Assembly (NCBI GenBank): GCA_964553915.1
Contig: CAZKMM010000037.1
Coordinates: 1 to 19,462 of the forward strand
Length of the DNA: 19,462 bases
Source: CAZKMM01 sp964553915
GTDB taxonomy: Bacteria > RBG-13-61-14 > DRUE01
Direction: 5' to 3'
Of the stretch, positions 6,022 through 15,072 are shown piece after piece; the stretch's first letter is position 1, and every line of letters begins with the position of its first letter. The notes under the pieces are model-generated. The model made no database searches, was not told the origin of the DNA, and saw only the letters and a program-made list of their open reading frames with translations. The position numbers were made by a program, and so were the translations under genes.

Positions 6022-7218
6022 ATGAAAATTGCCATTTTTACCAATAACTTTCTACCTCGGGTCAGCGGAGTAGCGGTTGCGGTTAAATTTCAGGCTCAGT
6101 CATTAAAAGAGCTGGGACATAGAATTTTAATTATTGCTCCGGAATACGGGATTAAAAACCAGCCGGAAGAATTTGAGGTGGTGCGGGTAAAATCAATTTA
6201 CTTTCCTTCTCAGCGTTTTGCTATCCCTTTAAATTTCTTAGACCAGCCCGCCATTGAAAATGCTTTAGAAGAGTTTGAGCCGGACTTAATTCATACCCAT
6301 CATCCGTTTCTTTTAGGGAAAAGTGCTCTGGAAATGGCAGACCAATTTCAGGTGCCTCTGGTTTATACCTTTCATACCCTTTATGAATTTTTTACCCATT
6401 ATTTTCTGGTTGATACTGAACAGGTGAGAAAACAGGTTAGGGATTATGTGGTTAACTTTGCCAACTGCTGTGATTTAGTAATAACCCCAACCGAACCAAT
6501 TCGCCAATATCTGATAAAAAATGGAGTAAATACCCAAACCGCTTCAGTGCCCACCGGGATTGATTTTTCTCGCTTTGACCAGGTGAGCCCGGAAAAACTG
6601 GAAAGAAGAAAAAAACAGCTCGGTCTGGAAAGATTTGAGCGAGTGCTTCTTTATGTGGGAAGAATTGCCCGGGAAAAAAATTTAAATCTGGTGTTTCACG
6701 CTCTTAAGATTCTCACCGAGCAGGGAAGGAATCTGGTTCTGGTTATTGCCGGAGAGGGACCTGCTAAAAAATATCATCAGCGGGAGCTGGAGAAGTTAAA
6801 TTTAACGGAGCGGGTAATCTGGACCGGTTTTCTCTCTCAGGAGGAACTCCCGGAGGTCTATTTTCTTGCAGACCTCTTTGTTTTTCCTTCTCCCTCTGAC
6901 ACCCAGGGAATAGTTCTTTATGAAGCCAGAGCTGGTGGGCTACCGATTGTGGCTCTTAAAAGTATGGCTTCTCTGGCAATAGTTAAAGATGGAGTTAATG
7001 GTAGATTTGCGGAAAATCAGCCGGAGGATTTTGCTGAAAAAATCGCAGAAGTGCTGGACGAGCCGGAAAAATTTCGAGCAGAATTTGACCGGAACAGGTT
7101 CTCTACCTCTTTTATTGCCTCTCGCTATCAGGAGCTTTATCAGAAGCTGGTTTCTCAGGGTCGGCAGAGAAAATCACGGTATCTGGGAACTATTTTCTTT
7201 CCCTTCTTTAATCCTTGA
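6022..7218 (+). CDS. GT4-family glycosyltransferase (diacylglycerol glycosyltransferase-like)
   Basis: A 398-residue retaining glycosyltransferase of family GT4 with a GT-B fold. The N-terminus has the acceptor-side loop FLPRVSGVA (10-19) and the motif HTHHPFLLG (91-99) seen in lipid glycosyltransferases such as the Acholeplasma monoglucosyldiacylglycerol synthase and PimB-like enzymes. The C-terminal domain shows GRIAREKN (213-220), AGEGP (243-247) and the nucleotide-sugar motif D293-X7-E301, where the first acidic residue is Asp rather than Glu. It probably adds hexose to a membrane lipid at the cytoplasmic face, but the donor and acceptor cannot be read from sequence. Its 3' end overlaps the convergent mutS by 11 bases. 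Transcription is likely leaderless. Confidence 0.85.
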   Translation: MKIAIFTNNFLPRVSGVAVAVKFQAQSLKELGHRILIIAPEYGIKNQPEEFEVVRVKSIYFPSQRFAIPLNFLDQPAIENALEEFEPDLIHTHHPFLLGKSALEMADQFQVPLVYTFHTLYEFFTHYFLVDTEQVRKQVRDYVVNFANCCDLVITPTEPIRQYLIKNGVNTQTASVPTGIDFSRFDQVSPEKLERRKKQLGLERFERVLLYVGRIAREKNLNLVFHALKILTEQGRNLVLVIAGEGPAKKYHQRELEKLNLTERVIWTGFLSQEELPEVYFLADLFVFPSPSDTQGIVLYEARAGGLPIVALKSMASLAIVKDGVNGRFAENQPEDFAEKIAEVLDEPEKFRAEFDRNRFSTSFIASRYQELYQKLVSQGRQRKSRYLGTIFFPFFNP

Positions 7219-9910
7219 GTTTCTTCTTCCATTTCCAGAGAAGGTTGAGGGCTTCTATTGGAGTGAGAGTTTCCAGCTCCAGATTTTCCAGCTCTCTTTT
7301 AATTTCTTCAAGCCGAGGCTCGGATGATTGGGTAAATAAAGAGAGCTGGTTATATAAAAGAGAGGAGCGCGCTTTTTTAGACCTGCTCCAGATGGGCTTT
7401 CCGCTCTGGTCATACTCGCTCATTTCCAGATTGAGCAAAATCTCCCTTGCCCGCTCTATCACCTCTTCTGGAATACCAGCCAGCCGGGCTACCTGAATTC
7501 CATAACTCCTGCTCGTGCCTCCCGGCACCAGTTTCCGGAGAAAAATCACCTCTCCCTGCCATTCTTTAACCGCAATATGATAATTTTTCACCCGGGGCTT
7601 GAGCTTTTCCAAATCCACCAGCTCATGGTAGTGGGTAGCAAATAAAGTCCTTGCCCGATGCTCCGGATGGTCATGAAGGTATTCCACCACCGCCCAGGCA
7701 ATGCTCAAGCCATCGTAAGTGCTGGTGCCCCTTCCAATCTCATCCAGCAAAACCAGGCTTTTGGGGGTAGCGTAGCGGAGAATCTGGGCGGTCTCTATCA
7801 TCTCTACCATAAAAGTACTCAAACCCCGCACCAGAATATCACTGGCACCTACCCGGGTAAAAATTCTATCCACCACTCCGATTCGGGCACTTTCTGCTGG
7901 AACAAAACAGCCCATCTGAGCCAAAAGCACAATTAACGCGGTCTGGCGAAGCACGGTGCTTTTCCCTGCCATATTGGGTCCAGTAATGATTAAAATCTGA
8001 TGGTCCTTTCCGTCCAGATAAATATCATTGGGGATAAAAGGTTCGCCCGGACGAAGTGCCTCTATTACCGGATGCCTTCCTCCCTGAATCTCTATTACAT
8101 CACTATCCTCTACCTGTGGACGGTTATAACCCTGCCGGGCAGAAACCTCTCCCAGAGCTAAAAGAACATCTAATTTCCCTAGCTGATGGGCAATCTGGCA
8201 GAGGATTTCTGAATGCCTGGCAACTTCCTCCCGAACCTGAGAAAAAAGTTGATAATTAAGCTCAATAATCCGCTCCTGAGCAGTTAAAATCTTTGCCTCC
8301 AGCTCCTTCAACTCCGGAGTAATGAACCGCTCCGCATTAACCAGGGTCTGGCGACGCTGAAAATAATCCGGAACCAGATGAAGATGAGGCTTGGTCACTT
8401 CCAGATAATATCCAAAAACTTTGTTATAACCAATTTTTAAGGTGGGAATTTTTGTTTTCTTTCGCTCCTTTGCCTCTATCTGAGCCAGATAAGAACGGGC
8501 ATCTTTCTGAAGCTGAACTAACTCATCCAGCTCTGGATTAAATCCTGATTTAATCAGCCTTCCTTCGTGAAGAACCGCTGGAGCATCATCAGCTACTGCC
8601 CGCTCCAAAAGTTCCACCAGTTCTGTCAGGGGATTAAGATTCTGGTTAATTTCCTGAAAAAGCTCCAAATTCAAAGGAACAAGCAGGTCTTTAATTGGGG
8701 GAATTACTTTCAGGCTCTCCCGGATACCCAGCAGGTCCCGGGCATTGGCACTTTTCATAGCCACCCGGCTGGAAAGCCTTTCCAGGTCAGATATCCGCTT
8801 TAATAAATTCCTCAAATCCAGCCTGAGGATATGCTCATCTTTAGCCAGCTCCACCGCATCCAGACGCTTGTTTATCTCTGAAACTTTAATTAAAGGATAA
8901 TTCAGCCATTCCAAAAGCACCCGACTGCCCATCGGAGTAATGCAGAGATTAAGCAAATTGAAAAGTGAACCCCGCTCTTTTCCCTCCCGCAGGGTGCGAA
9001 CCAGCTCCAGATTTCTTTTGGTTGCCTCATCTAAAATCATATACTCTTGAGTGAAATAATATTGAAGGCTGGTGATGTGGCTTAAAGGTGCCTCCAGACG
9101 AGCAGGCTCCCCTCCTCCTACCTCTACCGGCGGAGAAGAATCTCCCTTTTGAGTCCTTTCCAGATAAGCGAGAATTACTCCACTTGCTGAAATAGCCAGG
9201 GGGGCGGATTCCAAACCAAACCCGGCTAAGCTCTCTACCTTAAAATGTCCCACCAGCCTCTGGTAATTAAGACTATATTCAAACTCTTCTTCTGGCTCCA
9301 GATTAACTAAAGGCTCAAAACCTAACTGATTGATAAAATCCTCCCAGTATTTTTTGAACTCTGGCTGGGAAAATAGCTCCTGGGGGAGAATTATTTCTTT
9401 GGGCTCAATTCGTCCCAGCTCATCAAAAAGAGAATTTAATCCTTCCAGTTCCGTGCATTTGAACTCTCCGGTGGAAAAATCCAGATATGCCAGGCCAAAA
9501 TTCTGGAAATCTTTGCTGGAAACCCCGGCTAAATAAGAATGAAACCCTTTTTCCAGACTCTGGGGGTCAAGCACCGTGCCTGGAGTAATCACCCGGGTAA
9601 CTGCTCTTTTGACAATTCCTCTGGCTTTTTTCGGGTCTTCTACCTGCTCGCAGATTGCCACCTTATATCCCTTGTTCACCAGCCGGGCAATATATCCATC
9701 CGCAGAATGATAAGGAACCCCGCAAAGAGGAATATCTTTCCCCTGATGCCTTCCCCGGCTGGTTAAGGCGATTTCCAGCTCCTTGCTGGCAAGCCGGGCA
9801 TCCTCAAAAAACATCTCATAAAAATCCCCCATCCGGAAAAAAAGAATGCAGTCCGGATACTGGGCTTTGATCCGGAGATATTGTTCAATTGCCGGGGTGG
9901 TCTTTGCCAT
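7208..9910 (-). CDS. mutS: DNA mismatch repair protein MutS
   Basis: A 900-residue MutS, which recognises mismatches and starts methyl-independent or MutL-dependent repair. The mismatch-reading Phe-X-Glu motif is FYE at 30-32. The ATPase has Walker A GPNMAGKST (644-652), then LLDEIGRGTSTYDG and ATHYHEL. Near the C-terminus QLSLF (855-859) is a textbook beta-clamp binding motif, followed by a helical tail. Length is slightly above the E. coli protein, partly because of a Gly/Pro-rich insert around 256-276. I start at ATG 9910: a TTG two codons upstream is in frame, but the MutS family begins near MAKTTPAIEQY. No Shine-Dalgarno is seen; GATAAT lies 10 bases upstream, so the mRNA may be nearly leaderless. 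It is alone on this strand, with no mutL beside it. Confidence 0.97.
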   Translation of the reverse strand: MAKTTPAIEQYLRIKAQYPDCILFFRMGDFYEMFFEDARLASKELEIALTSRGRHQGKDIPLCGVPYHSADGYIARLVNKGYKVAICEQVEDPKKARGIVKRAVTRVITPGTVLDPQSLEKGFHSYLAGVSSKDFQNFGLAYLDFSTGEFKCTELEGLNSLFDELGRIEPKEIILPQELFSQPEFKKYWEDFINQLGFEPLVNLEPEEEFEYSLNYQRLVGHFKVESLAGFGLESAPLAISASGVILAYLERTQKGDSSPPVEVGGGEPARLEAPLSHITSLQYYFTQEYMILDEATKRNLELVRTLREGKERGSLFNLLNLCITPMGSRVLLEWLNYPLIKVSEINKRLDAVELAKDEHILRLDLRNLLKRISDLERLSSRVAMKSANARDLLGIRESLKVIPPIKDLLVPLNLELFQEINQNLNPLTELVELLERAVADDAPAVLHEGRLIKSGFNPELDELVQLQKDARSYLAQIEAKERKKTKIPTLKIGYNKVFGYYLEVTKPHLHLVPDYFQRRQTLVNAERFITPELKELEAKILTAQERIIELNYQLFSQVREEVARHSEILCQIAHQLGKLDVLLALGEVSARQGYNRPQVEDSDVIEIQGGRHPVIEALRPGEPFIPNDIYLDGKDHQILIITGPNMAGKSTVLRQTALIVLLAQMGCFVPAESARIGVVDRIFTRVGASDILVRGLSTFMVEMIETAQILRYATPKSLVLLDEIGRGTSTYDGLSIAWAVVEYLHDHPEHRARTLFATHYHELVDLEKLKPRVKNYHIAVKEWQGEVIFLRKLVPGGTSRSYGIQVARLAGIPEEVIERAREILLNLEMSEYDQSGKPIWSRSKKARSSLLYNQLSLFTQSSEPRLEEIKRELENLELETLTPIEALNLLWKWKKKLKD

Positions 9911-9920
9911 TGACAATTAA

Positions 9921-9947
9921 ATTATCAAAACCCACCCGGATTTCCAA
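9921..9947 (-). promoter_or_regulatory. Possible promoter of mutS
   Basis: Minus-strand TTGGAA (9947-9942) and GATAAT (9926-9921) are 15 bases apart, and the mutS ATG is 10 bases downstream. The spacer is short and the -35 weak. It lies back to back with the rplM promoter. Confidence 0.4.
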
Positions 9948-9961
9948 TTCCCAGCAGGCAG

Positions 9962-9989
9962 TTGACTTTTCAGAAAAATTTATTACTAT
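9962..9989 (+). promoter_or_regulatory. Predicted promoter of the rplM-rpsI operon
   Basis: TTGACT (9962-9967) is followed after 16 bases by TACTAT (9984-9989). This gives a leader of roughly 25 bases that includes the AAAGGTG ribosome site of rplM, in contrast with the leaderless promoters nearby. Confidence 0.45.
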
Positions 9990-10021
9990 CAATAGCTGAA
10001 TTTATCTTAAAGGTGCAGGCA

Positions 10022-10450
10022 ATGAAGAGCTACCTGGCAAAAAAGGGAGAAGTAGAAAGACAGTGGTGGCTGGTAGATGCCCAGAATAAGGTTCTGGGAA
10101 GGCTTGCCAGTGAGATTGCCAAGATTCTTCGGGGAAAACATAAACCTCAATATACTCCTCATATTGACACCGGGGATTTCGTGGTGGTGATTAATGCGGA
10201 GAAAATCCGGCTTACCGGCAATAAATGGCAAAAGAAAATCTACTACCGACATTCCGGTTATATTGGTGGGCTGAAAGAAATTCCTGCCTGGAGAATGCGG
10301 GAGAAAAAACCCGAAGAAATCATCCGGCTGGCGGTTAAGGGGATGCTTCCCAAGAATAAAAGTCGGCATAAAATTCTTAAAAAGCTCAAGGTATATGCCG
10401 GATCTGAGCATCCCCATCAGGCACAAAAACCCAAGCCTTTAGAGATTTAG
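10022..10450 (+). CDS. rplM: 50S ribosomal protein L13
   Basis: A 142-residue L13, exactly the usual bacterial length, an early-assembly protein of the large subunit that binds 23S rRNA. Diagnostic segments are WWLVDA near the N-terminus, VLGRLASEIAKILRGKHK, YTPHIDTGDFVVVINAEK, the YYRHSGYIGGLK stretch and AVKGMLPKN. I chose ATG 10022, preceded by AAAGGTG at 6 bases, over the in-frame TTG 60 bases upstream, because the extension is unlike L13 and would overlap the promoter. It forms the usual pair with rpsI, 10 bases downstream. Confidence 0.98.
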   Translation: MKSYLAKKGEVERQWWLVDAQNKVLGRLASEIAKILRGKHKPQYTPHIDTGDFVVVINAEKIRLTGNKWQKKIYYRHSGYIGGLKEIPAWRMREKKPEEIIRLAVKGMLPKNKSRHKILKKLKVYAGSEHPHQAQKPKPLEI

Positions 10451-10460
10451 GAGGGAACTA

Positions 10461-10856
10461 ATGACTCCGGGATGGGATTATCACGCGGTAGGAAAAAGAA
10501 AAAGCGCGGTCGCCCGAATCTGGTTAAGAAAAGGCTCAGGGCAGATTCTGGTTAATGACCGTGCCCTGGAAGAATATTTTGGAAGAAAAACTCTCCAGAT
10601 GATTGTCAAACAACCTTTTGAGCTTACCCAAACCCTCGGACAGTTTGATGTAAAGATAAATGTCCGGGGTGGAGGCTTGAGCGGGCAGGCTGGAGCAATC
10701 CGTCACGGGATAACCCGAGCCCTGCTTTTAGCCAACCCGGACTTACGTTCGGTTTTGAAAAAAGCTGGATTCATCACCCGGGATGCCCGGGAAGTGGAGC
10801 GGAAAAAATATGGAAGAAGAGGCGCCCGGGCAAAATTCCAGTACAGCAAGAGATAA
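10461..10856 (+). CDS. rpsI: 30S ribosomal protein S9
   Basis: A 131-residue S9 of the small subunit. It has the N-terminal GKRKSAVARIWL motif, the central VNVRGGG-type stretch (here INVRGGGLSGQAGAIRHG) and the basic tail KYGRRGARAKFQYSKR, whose last Lys-Arg reaches the P-site tRNA. The tail ends in YSKR where most bacteria have FSKR. A strong AGGAGGG site lies just before the ATG. It is cotranscribed with rplM. The gene that follows, argC, has its own promoter signal. Confidence 0.98.
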   Translation: MTPGWDYHAVGKRKSAVARIWLRKGSGQILVNDRALEEYFGRKTLQMIVKQPFELTQTLGQFDVKINVRGGGLSGQAGAIRHGITRALLLANPDLRSVLKKAGFITRDAREVERKKYGRRGARAKFQYSKR

Positions 10857-10883
10857 TCCCCTCCCACATCCTTTCCCGGCTAA

Positions 10884-10912
10884 TTGCCAAGGACTGATTT
10901 CTTATTTAAAAT
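10884..10912 (+). promoter_or_regulatory. Predicted leaderless promoter of argC
   Basis: TTGCCA (10884-10889) and TAAAAT (10907-10912) are 17 bases apart; each matches the sigma-70 consensus at five of six positions. The argC ATG begins 7 bases after the -10 hexamer. There is no Shine-Dalgarno. Confidence 0.6.
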
Positions 10913-10919
10913 ATCCTTG

Positions 10920-11957
10920 ATGATTCGGGTAGCAGTTATTGGTGCCACTGGCTATACTGGTCAGGAGCTGGTGCGAATTCTGGCTCAACATCCAGAGGTG
11001 GAGATTACCCAGCTTACCAGTCGTCAACATCACGGAATTATTTATGGGCACCTTTTCCCTCACTTCCGCAACCAGGTGGAGATTCGCATCAGCCCTTTAG
11101 ATTATGAGCAGATTGCCCAGAAATCTGACCTGGCATTTTTAGCTCTGCCTCATACTGAAAGCCAGCTGGTCGCAGAGGAGCTTTATCAAAGAAAAGTTCG
11201 GATTATAGACTTGAGTGCAGATTTCCGCTTCCGCAAAGCAGGGGTTTATCAGCGCTATTATTCCGAGCACCGCTTTCCAGCACTTTTACGAAAAGCGGTC
11301 TATGGACTGCCAGAAATCTATCGTTCACAAATTCGTTCTGCCCGGCTGGTGGCAAATCCCGGCTGTTATCCTACTGGCGTGCTGATTGCTCTTAAGCCCC
11401 TGATGGAGCGAAAACTGGTTGAGCCCCGGGAAATTATTATAGATTCTAAATCCGGACTTTCCGGGGCAGGAAGAAGCGCGATAGTGGATTTTCTTCTCTG
11501 TGAGGCGGAGCGTTCGGTTCGGGCTTACAATATCTACCGGCATCGGCATCAGCCAGAAATGGAGCAGGAATTAACCAGACTTTACCGGAAAAAGGTAGAA
11601 GTTACTTTTGTTCCTCATCTGGTTCCCACCTCTCGGGGAATTTTTTCCACCATTTATGTCAGATTCCTGCGGAAAATTACCCCTTCTCGCTTAGAAGCTA
11701 TTTATCAGGAAGCCTATCAAAGCGAAAAATTTGTTCGTCTGCTTCCTCTGGGGGAACTGCCTGACACTTCCCGGGTGCTTGGCTCCAATTTCTGTGATAT
11801 AGGTCTCAGCCTGAGCCCTAACGGAAAAGAGGCAGTTATCTGCTCTGCCATAGACAATCTGGTTAAAGGAGCCAGCGGAAACGCGGTGCAGAATATGAAC
11901 CTGATGTTTGGCTTGGAAGAAGATTTAGGACTTAAACACCTTCCTTTAAAACCATAA
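10920..11957 (+). CDS. argC: N-acetyl-gamma-glutamyl-phosphate reductase
   Basis: A 345-residue ArgC, which reduces N-acetylglutamyl phosphate to the semialdehyde with NADPH in arginine biosynthesis. The nucleotide loop GATGYTG is at 8-14, the catalytic cysteine is C149 in NPGCYPTG, and DSKSGLSGAGR and HRHQPEMEQEL follow. The last third has the typical LVKGASGNAVQNMNLM ending. The length is standard. I start at ATG 10920 rather than the in-frame TTG 12 codons upstream, since the family begins MIRVAVIGATG and the upstream part would contain the promoter. The gene follows rpsI, an order also known in Aquifex and Geobacter. Its stop overlaps the next start by one base (TAATG), so the DUF3108 gene is coupled. 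Confidence 0.97.
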   Translation: MIRVAVIGATGYTGQELVRILAQHPEVEITQLTSRQHHGIIYGHLFPHFRNQVEIRISPLDYEQIAQKSDLAFLALPHTESQLVAEELYQRKVRIIDLSADFRFRKAGVYQRYYSEHRFPALLRKAVYGLPEIYRSQIRSARLVANPGCYPTGVLIALKPLMERKLVEPREIIIDSKSGLSGAGRSAIVDFLLCEAERSVRAYNIYRHRHQPEMEQELTRLYRKKVEVTFVPHLVPTSRGIFSTIYVRFLRKITPSRLEAIYQEAYQSEKFVRLLPLGELPDTSRVLGSNFCDIGLSLSPNGKEAVICSAIDNLVKGASGNAVQNMNLMFGLEEDLGLKHLPLKP

Positions 11958-12778
11958 TGAGAAGAAAATTTTTTCTCTTTATTCTCTTAATGGTTTTCTC
12001 TGATTCTGCCCCGGCATTGATAGAAAAATTCCTGGAAATACCTCCTGGCTATCAGGTTAAAATTGATTTTACCGGCGAAAATCTAAAATATCAGGCACGG
12101 TGGATGGGGATTAAATCTGCCCAGGCGGAACTAATGGTAAAATCCATTAATGGAAATTATCTGATTCAGAGTTTTGCTCACACCACTGGCTGGGCAAGGG
12201 CACTGTGGGAAATGGATGACTGGCTGGAAGTGGAAACTACCAGAAGTTTCCAGCCCAGAACCTATCAGTTTCATTTCCGGGAGCCTTTTATTGAACAGGA
12301 CCTGGTGCTGAGCTTTGACTTAAAAAATAACTCCGCCTGTTCAGAAAGAATCTGGAGAAACAAGACCAAACGCTCCCGAAAAGAATTTCAACTTTATCAG
12401 GGTTTGGACCCGGTCAGTCTGGGATTTTTGGTCCGAAGCCTTGATTGGAAAAGTGGAGATAAAAGATATTTTGAATTCACCGATGGGAATGACCGCTATC
12501 TAATTCTTCTGGAAGCAGGAAAAACCAAATCCATCAAAGTTAAAGCTGGAACCTTCTCCGCAATTGAGCTAACACCTTATCTGTTCAAACTTCCCAGAAA
12601 ATTTGAGCGGGAGAGTCCGAAACTGATAAAAAGAATAGAGCAAAAACAATCCCTGCGCACTCTGGCTCAAAGAGCTAGCATCTGGCTCGCTTTAGAAGGA
12701 GCCCGTCCTTTTGTTTTGGTAGAAGCGATTTCTCTGATCGGCTATGTTTCTTTAGAGCTGGTGGAAATTTCTCCCTGA
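11957..12778 (+). CDS. DUF3108 family secreted protein
   Basis: A 273-residue protein with a clear signal peptide: basic Arg-Arg-Lys start, a hydrophobic core (FFLFILLMVF), and a likely cleavage after APA around residue 20. The mature part is all-beta in pattern and begins with GENLKYQARWMGIKSAQAELMV, the hallmark opening of DUF3108, whose members are periplasmic or outer-membrane-associated beta-barrel-like folds of unknown role. It reads on with the SDxxN-like loops and ends in a short hydrophobic strand. It overlaps the argC stop by one base and has no own Shine-Dalgarno, so it depends on translational coupling. Its link to arginine synthesis is probably only positional. It converges on the GT-C gene with 1 base between the stop codons. 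Confidence 0.8.
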   Translation: MRRKFFLFILLMVFSDSAPALIEKFLEIPPGYQVKIDFTGENLKYQARWMGIKSAQAELMVKSINGNYLIQSFAHTTGWARALWEMDDWLEVETTRSFQPRTYQFHFREPFIEQDLVLSFDLKNNSACSERIWRNKTKRSRKEFQLYQGLDPVSLGFLVRSLDWKSGDKRYFEFTDGNDRYLILLEAGKTKSIKVKAGTFSAIELTPYLFKLPRKFERESPKLIKRIEQKQSLRTLAQRASIWLALEGARPFVLVEAISLIGYVSLELVEISP

Positions 12779-12779
12779 G

Positions 12780-15065
12780 CTATTTCACCCTGAAAATTAA
12801 CCAATCATCTTTTTCATAAATTTTTTCAAAATACTGCGGGGCAGAAAGAAGCTTTCCCGCAGTTTCCGGATGTCCAAAACTGACCGGATAGGCAGGAAGC
12901 TTATATCCGGGATTGCGGTTAATAATCACCCAGCTCGCCTTTCGCTTTTTTAAAATCTCTAAAATTCGCTCCAGAGAGGTCTGGGAATGAAAAAACTCCT
13001 GCTCCTCTTTTCTCCGTTCATCCTGGTCAGGAACTCCCACTCCAGGTTTGTGCTGAACCGCGACATAACAGCCGAGATAGGCAGGGAGGCGAAAGCTGGT
13101 TAAAATATCAGAAAAGACTACCTCCTTCGGTTTGATTAAATGATTTTTCTTAAGATATTCAAAAGGCTCGGAATCGTCCAACAGCCGGTCCCGGTTTTCC
13201 TTTTTAGCTAAAAAAATCATCTTCTTGAATAAACCCCGGTATAAAGGCTCTGCTGGAGCAGGAATCAGGGCAAGAGAAATCAAAGCTGAAAAAATCCAAA
13301 CCAAAACCAGCCGGCGAGTTTGTTCTCTTTTCAGACCAAACCTCTCCCAAACTCCCCCTGCAAATAAGAATCCAAGCAAAGCCGGAAGCCGAAGAATCCT
13401 TCGCAGATATCCGAGGGTAAAAAACTTGGCAAAAACACTGGAATATACCGGATTCAAGACCAGAGCAATCACGCTCCAGAAACTATAAAACCCTGCCCTG
13501 GCTAAAGGAGAGAATTTATCCCGCTTCCAGAAGAAAAAAAGCAGGCTAAAAATCACCCCCAGCCAGAAAAAAGGATGAAAGCTCATATTAGGATTAAAAA
13601 AGCTCCGTTTAAAGGGATTGAGAAAAAAAAGCTCCGGGGTGATTAAAGCCCGATACGGGTTCCTTCCGAAGCTCTCCCACTGGGTATATCTCACCACCTC
13701 TGCCCTTAAACAAATATAAGGCAGAGCAATTAAAAGCGAGAAAAAAATTATTCCCAACACCTTCTTAAAATTTTGGTCAAGCGCGAACTTTTCTTTTGAC
13801 CGCCTGAGCCTTTCCCGAGCCAGATAAACTAAAATAAAAACTGGCACTGCCAAGAAAACCAAAGCATAAAACCAGAGCCGGTCCAGAAAAAACTCCGAAA
13901 AAATGGGCTTAAACCATAAAGGAGGCTCCTGCCGAAGTTTATAAAAAATATAAAACAAGCTGAGCAGATAAGGAAAAATCACCAGAGCCCAGAAGATAAA
14001 TTTTAAAAACTTTTTTCCCCAGGAGCCGGAAAAATCCTTTAAAATTTTTGTCAGCGCTAAAGCCCGAAAAATCTCCCAGAGCAGATAAAACCCCAGCACC
14101 AAATACCAGACCAGCCCCCAGAGAATATGAACAATGCTCATCCCCAGAGCTGAAAAGCAGGTGGCAATCAGCCGGGCTTTTCCTCCTTTTTCCAGATAAA
14201 AAAACCAAAAACTCAAAAGCCCGGGAAAGCATAAAAGCCACATACTATCCGCGGGATAAAAACTGCTCCGGGCAAGAAATTGTAAACCCCCGTAAAACAG
14301 CTGGAAAAAATAATAAAAAGAAAAAGCAAAAAACCCTCCCAGCTCACCCACTCCCCGGCGAGCAAAACTCCAGAAAGAAAAAAGGCAAAGGGGAATGGTA
14401 AGAAAAACTGAATGAATGTAAAGTGGAATCGGGTCCAAGCGATTTTTAAAAGCTAAAACCGACCAGAGCAGAGCCCAGAGGTCATAGGAATGAACCGGGT
14501 CCGGCGGAGCATCCAGATAAAAATAATGATGAACCTCAGCTCCACCCCAGACCAGAAACTTCCGCACCTCGCCTATATAATTGAACAAATCCCAGTCATG
14601 CCCTGGTCCCCGAAACCCGCCCACATAATAAGCCAGCAGTCCAGCAAGGAATATCAAAATTACCCCTGAAGCCTTCTCCCAGCTTAATTTCCGAATAGAA
14701 AAAAACCCTGCCCGGACTGAAAATGAGGAAAAAATCGCTCCCAGCCAGAAAAGAACTGCCAGGATGAAAAAGAGCCAGAAAATCCACTCCAGCCTGAGCT
14801 TGAAAATAAATGCCAATAAACCAGGATAGCTGTAAATCCCCAGACTCAAAACCACAGACCAGCCCAGCTGGTCTATAAAATCAATCCGCTCTTTCCCTGA
14901 TAAAATTTCCGCCAGACAAAACCCCGGAAAGAAAAATAGAGTTAAAAAACCAAAGGTAATTTTTAAGCTCCGCCCGGGCTCAAATCCTCCGGCAATAAAA
15001 AGCTCACCTCCCAAAATAACCAAGCCCGAAACCAGAATAATCCAAAACCATCCTTTATTTTTCAT
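12780..15065 (-). CDS. Large multi-spanning membrane protein, GT-C glycosyltransferase-like
   Basis: A 761-residue protein with many hydrophobic segments from residue 5 to about 605, then a soluble C-terminal domain (about 610-761). The first large loop carries GHDWDLFNYIGEVR (155-168), with a D-X-D pattern placed as in GT-C enzymes that use polyprenyl-phosphate sugars. The early FFFPGFCLAEIL segment is common in such DUF1616/DUF2206-like proteins. The C-terminal domain alternates strands and helices, with VIINRNPG and a final DDWLIFRVK strand, as in periplasmic domains of this group. It would act in the inner membrane on envelope glycans or protein glycosylation; neither donor nor acceptor is known. 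An upstream TTG is in frame, but ATG 15065 fits the promoter spacing. It is divergent from the radical SAM gene. Confidence 0.7.
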   Translation of the reverse strand: MKNKGWFWIILVSGLVILGGELFIAGGFEPGRSLKITFGFLTLFFFPGFCLAEILSGKERIDFIDQLGWSVVLSLGIYSYPGLLAFIFKLRLEWIFWLFFILAVLFWLGAIFSSFSVRAGFFSIRKLSWEKASGVILIFLAGLLAYYVGGFRGPGHDWDLFNYIGEVRKFLVWGGAEVHHYFYLDAPPDPVHSYDLWALLWSVLAFKNRLDPIPLYIHSVFLTIPLCLFSFWSFARRGVGELGGFFAFSFYYFFQLFYGGLQFLARSSFYPADSMWLLCFPGLLSFWFFYLEKGGKARLIATCFSALGMSIVHILWGLVWYLVLGFYLLWEIFRALALTKILKDFSGSWGKKFLKFIFWALVIFPYLLSLFYIFYKLRQEPPLWFKPIFSEFFLDRLWFYALVFLAVPVFILVYLARERLRRSKEKFALDQNFKKVLGIIFFSLLIALPYICLRAEVVRYTQWESFGRNPYRALITPELFFLNPFKRSFFNPNMSFHPFFWLGVIFSLLFFFWKRDKFSPLARAGFYSFWSVIALVLNPVYSSVFAKFFTLGYLRRILRLPALLGFLFAGGVWERFGLKREQTRRLVLVWIFSALISLALIPAPAEPLYRGLFKKMIFLAKKENRDRLLDDSEPFEYLKKNHLIKPKEVVFSDILTSFRLPAYLGCYVAVQHKPGVGVPDQDERRKEEQEFFHSQTSLERILEILKKRKASWVIINRNPGYKLPAYPVSFGHPETAGKLLSAPQYFEKIYEKDDWLIFRVK

Positions 15066-15072
15066 CAATTAT

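Noticed and set aside
9962..10021. N-terminal extension of L13 from an in-frame TTG
   Set aside because: The added 20 residues are unlike any L13, the TTG is part of the -35 hexamer, and ATG 10022 has a good ribosome site and gives the standard 142 residues.
10007..10426. Minus-strand 139-codon open frame opposite rplM
   Set aside because: It is antisense to a certain ribosomal protein gene, has low-complexity odd composition and resembles no family; a shadow frame.
10884..10919. Upstream TTG start for argC
   Set aside because: The TTG coincides with the predicted -35 hexamer, and ArgC proteins start at the MIRVAVIGATG position.
14048..14401. 117-codon plus-strand frame inside the GT-C gene
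   Set aside because: Lysine/proline-rich translation typical of the reverse of a hydrophobic membrane-protein gene; no ribosome site.
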